Shown: one piece after another, positions 63,665-64,000 of the stretch | Numbering within the stretch: the stretch's first letter is position 1 | Layout: the number at the start of each line of letters is the position of its first letter | Source of the DNA: a virus | Virus record (IMG/VR): IMGVR_UViG_3300020473_002200 | Coordinates: 1-64,000 of that record | DNA length: 64,000 bases | Direction: 5' to 3' (one strand) | The notes under the pieces: model-generated | Databases searched by the model: none | The model's input: the letters and a program-made list of their open reading frames with translations, nothing else | What the model was told of the DNA's origin: nothing | Position numbers and translations under genes: made by a program

Positions 63665-64000
63665 ATGTTAAGTTCAAATGAAATAAATATCTTGGGGCAG
63701 GTTTTTAATCATAGCTTTGGCTATTCTAGCGAAACAATGAAAGTAACCTCTAGCATCCATGGTGATAGTCTTGTTTTAAAATATGTTGCCGTAATTCAAT
63801 TTGCGAGTGAAGCTTCCATGGAACAGCAAAAAGCCCAATATGAAAAAGAGGCTAATGATTGTATCGCTGATGCGTTAAAGAAGATGAAGGCAGAATTTAG
63901 GGAAAAAGCTGAAAGATCGATTAAGGTTACTGAGGAATCACGAGATGACTCTGTCGAGCTTATAAGCGTTTCTGCTCATACACCTAGAAAGTTGGCGTAT
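63665..64000 (+). CDS. Conserved-type phage protein of unknown function, truncated by the window end
   Basis: The frame opens with ATG at 63665 behind AGGAG (63654-63658) and stays open for 112 codons to the last base. The visible part begins MLSSNEINILGQVFNHSFGY, has a beta strand pair (SLVLKYVAVIQFASE) and a charged helix (EQQKAQYEKEANDCIADALK). It ends with SVELISVSAHTPRKLAY. It resembles a hypothetical protein I recall near recombination genes of marine T4-like phages, but no function is known to me. The true length is unknown because the gene runs off the window. Confidence 0.75.
   Translation, partial: MLSSNEINILGQVFNHSFGYSSETMKVTSSIHGDSLVLKYVAVIQFASEASMEQQKAQYEKEANDCIADALKKMKAEFREKAERSIKVTEESRDDSVELISVSAHTPRKLAY

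Noticed and set aside
1-64000. tRNA genes, CRISPR arrays, insertion sequences, integrase or attachment sites
   Set aside because: Coding density is very high and the few gaps are under 210 nt. None showed cloverleaf-like, spaced-repeat or transposase features by eye. A tRNAscan or repeat search could not be run.

Overview
The window reads as part of a large tailed phage genome, most likely a contractile-tailed (myovirus-type) phage of marine or aquatic type. The organism is inferred from gene content. The window contains T4/P2-type baseplate wedge proteins (gp25-like and gp6/gpJ-like), very large virion proteins of a style I associate with marine phage genomes, and phage-type replication and recombination genes. 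The DNA is AT-rich, every supported gene is on the + strand, and genes are packed with 1-nt stop/start overlaps or gaps of a few bases. No tRNA, rRNA, insertion sequence, integrase, CRISPR array or host gene was seen. The host cannot be named from this sequence.

Layout. (1) 1-14355: gp25-like, gp6-like, a 635-aa baseplate-type protein, a 2031-aa protein combining LamG domains with a tail-protein-I/gp7-like region, and a 1308-aa modular protein, all translationally coupled. (2) 14348-29893: a single giant 5181-aa modular protein. (3) 29945-35917: an 883-aa repeat-rich fibre-like protein, a 73-aa DUF5659-like protein, then a GC-richer 928-aa fibre-type protein with its own candidate promoter and a perfect-stem terminator. 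(4) 35973-53076: an acidic coiled-coil protein, a 1089-aa LamG protein and three large proteins of unknown function (897, 2752 and 770 aa). (5) 53161-58718: three virion-type proteins (253, 449 and 1129 aa). (6) 58734-64000: replication and recombination genes: a RuvC-like resolvase, a DnaG/gp61-type primase, a fused SbcD-SbcC (gp47-gp46) nuclease/ATPase, a small Cys-rich protein and a truncated conserved-type protein.

How they work together. Regions 1-5 probably build the baseplate and its adhesion apparatus. The wedge core (gp25-like, gp6-like and probably the 2031-aa protein as gp7 equivalent) would carry a large set of host-contact proteins built from LamG/concanavalin-type domains and a family of small beta modules. 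Region 6 would supply DNA priming, end processing and junction resolution.

The most unusual aspect is the architecture of the virion proteins. A small module family recurs at least ten times across five proteins, in several cases inserted inside a recognisable host fold or inside another module. At least eight LamG-like domains are spread over four proteins. Most functional calls for the large virion proteins rest on context and recalled family resemblance, not on a search.
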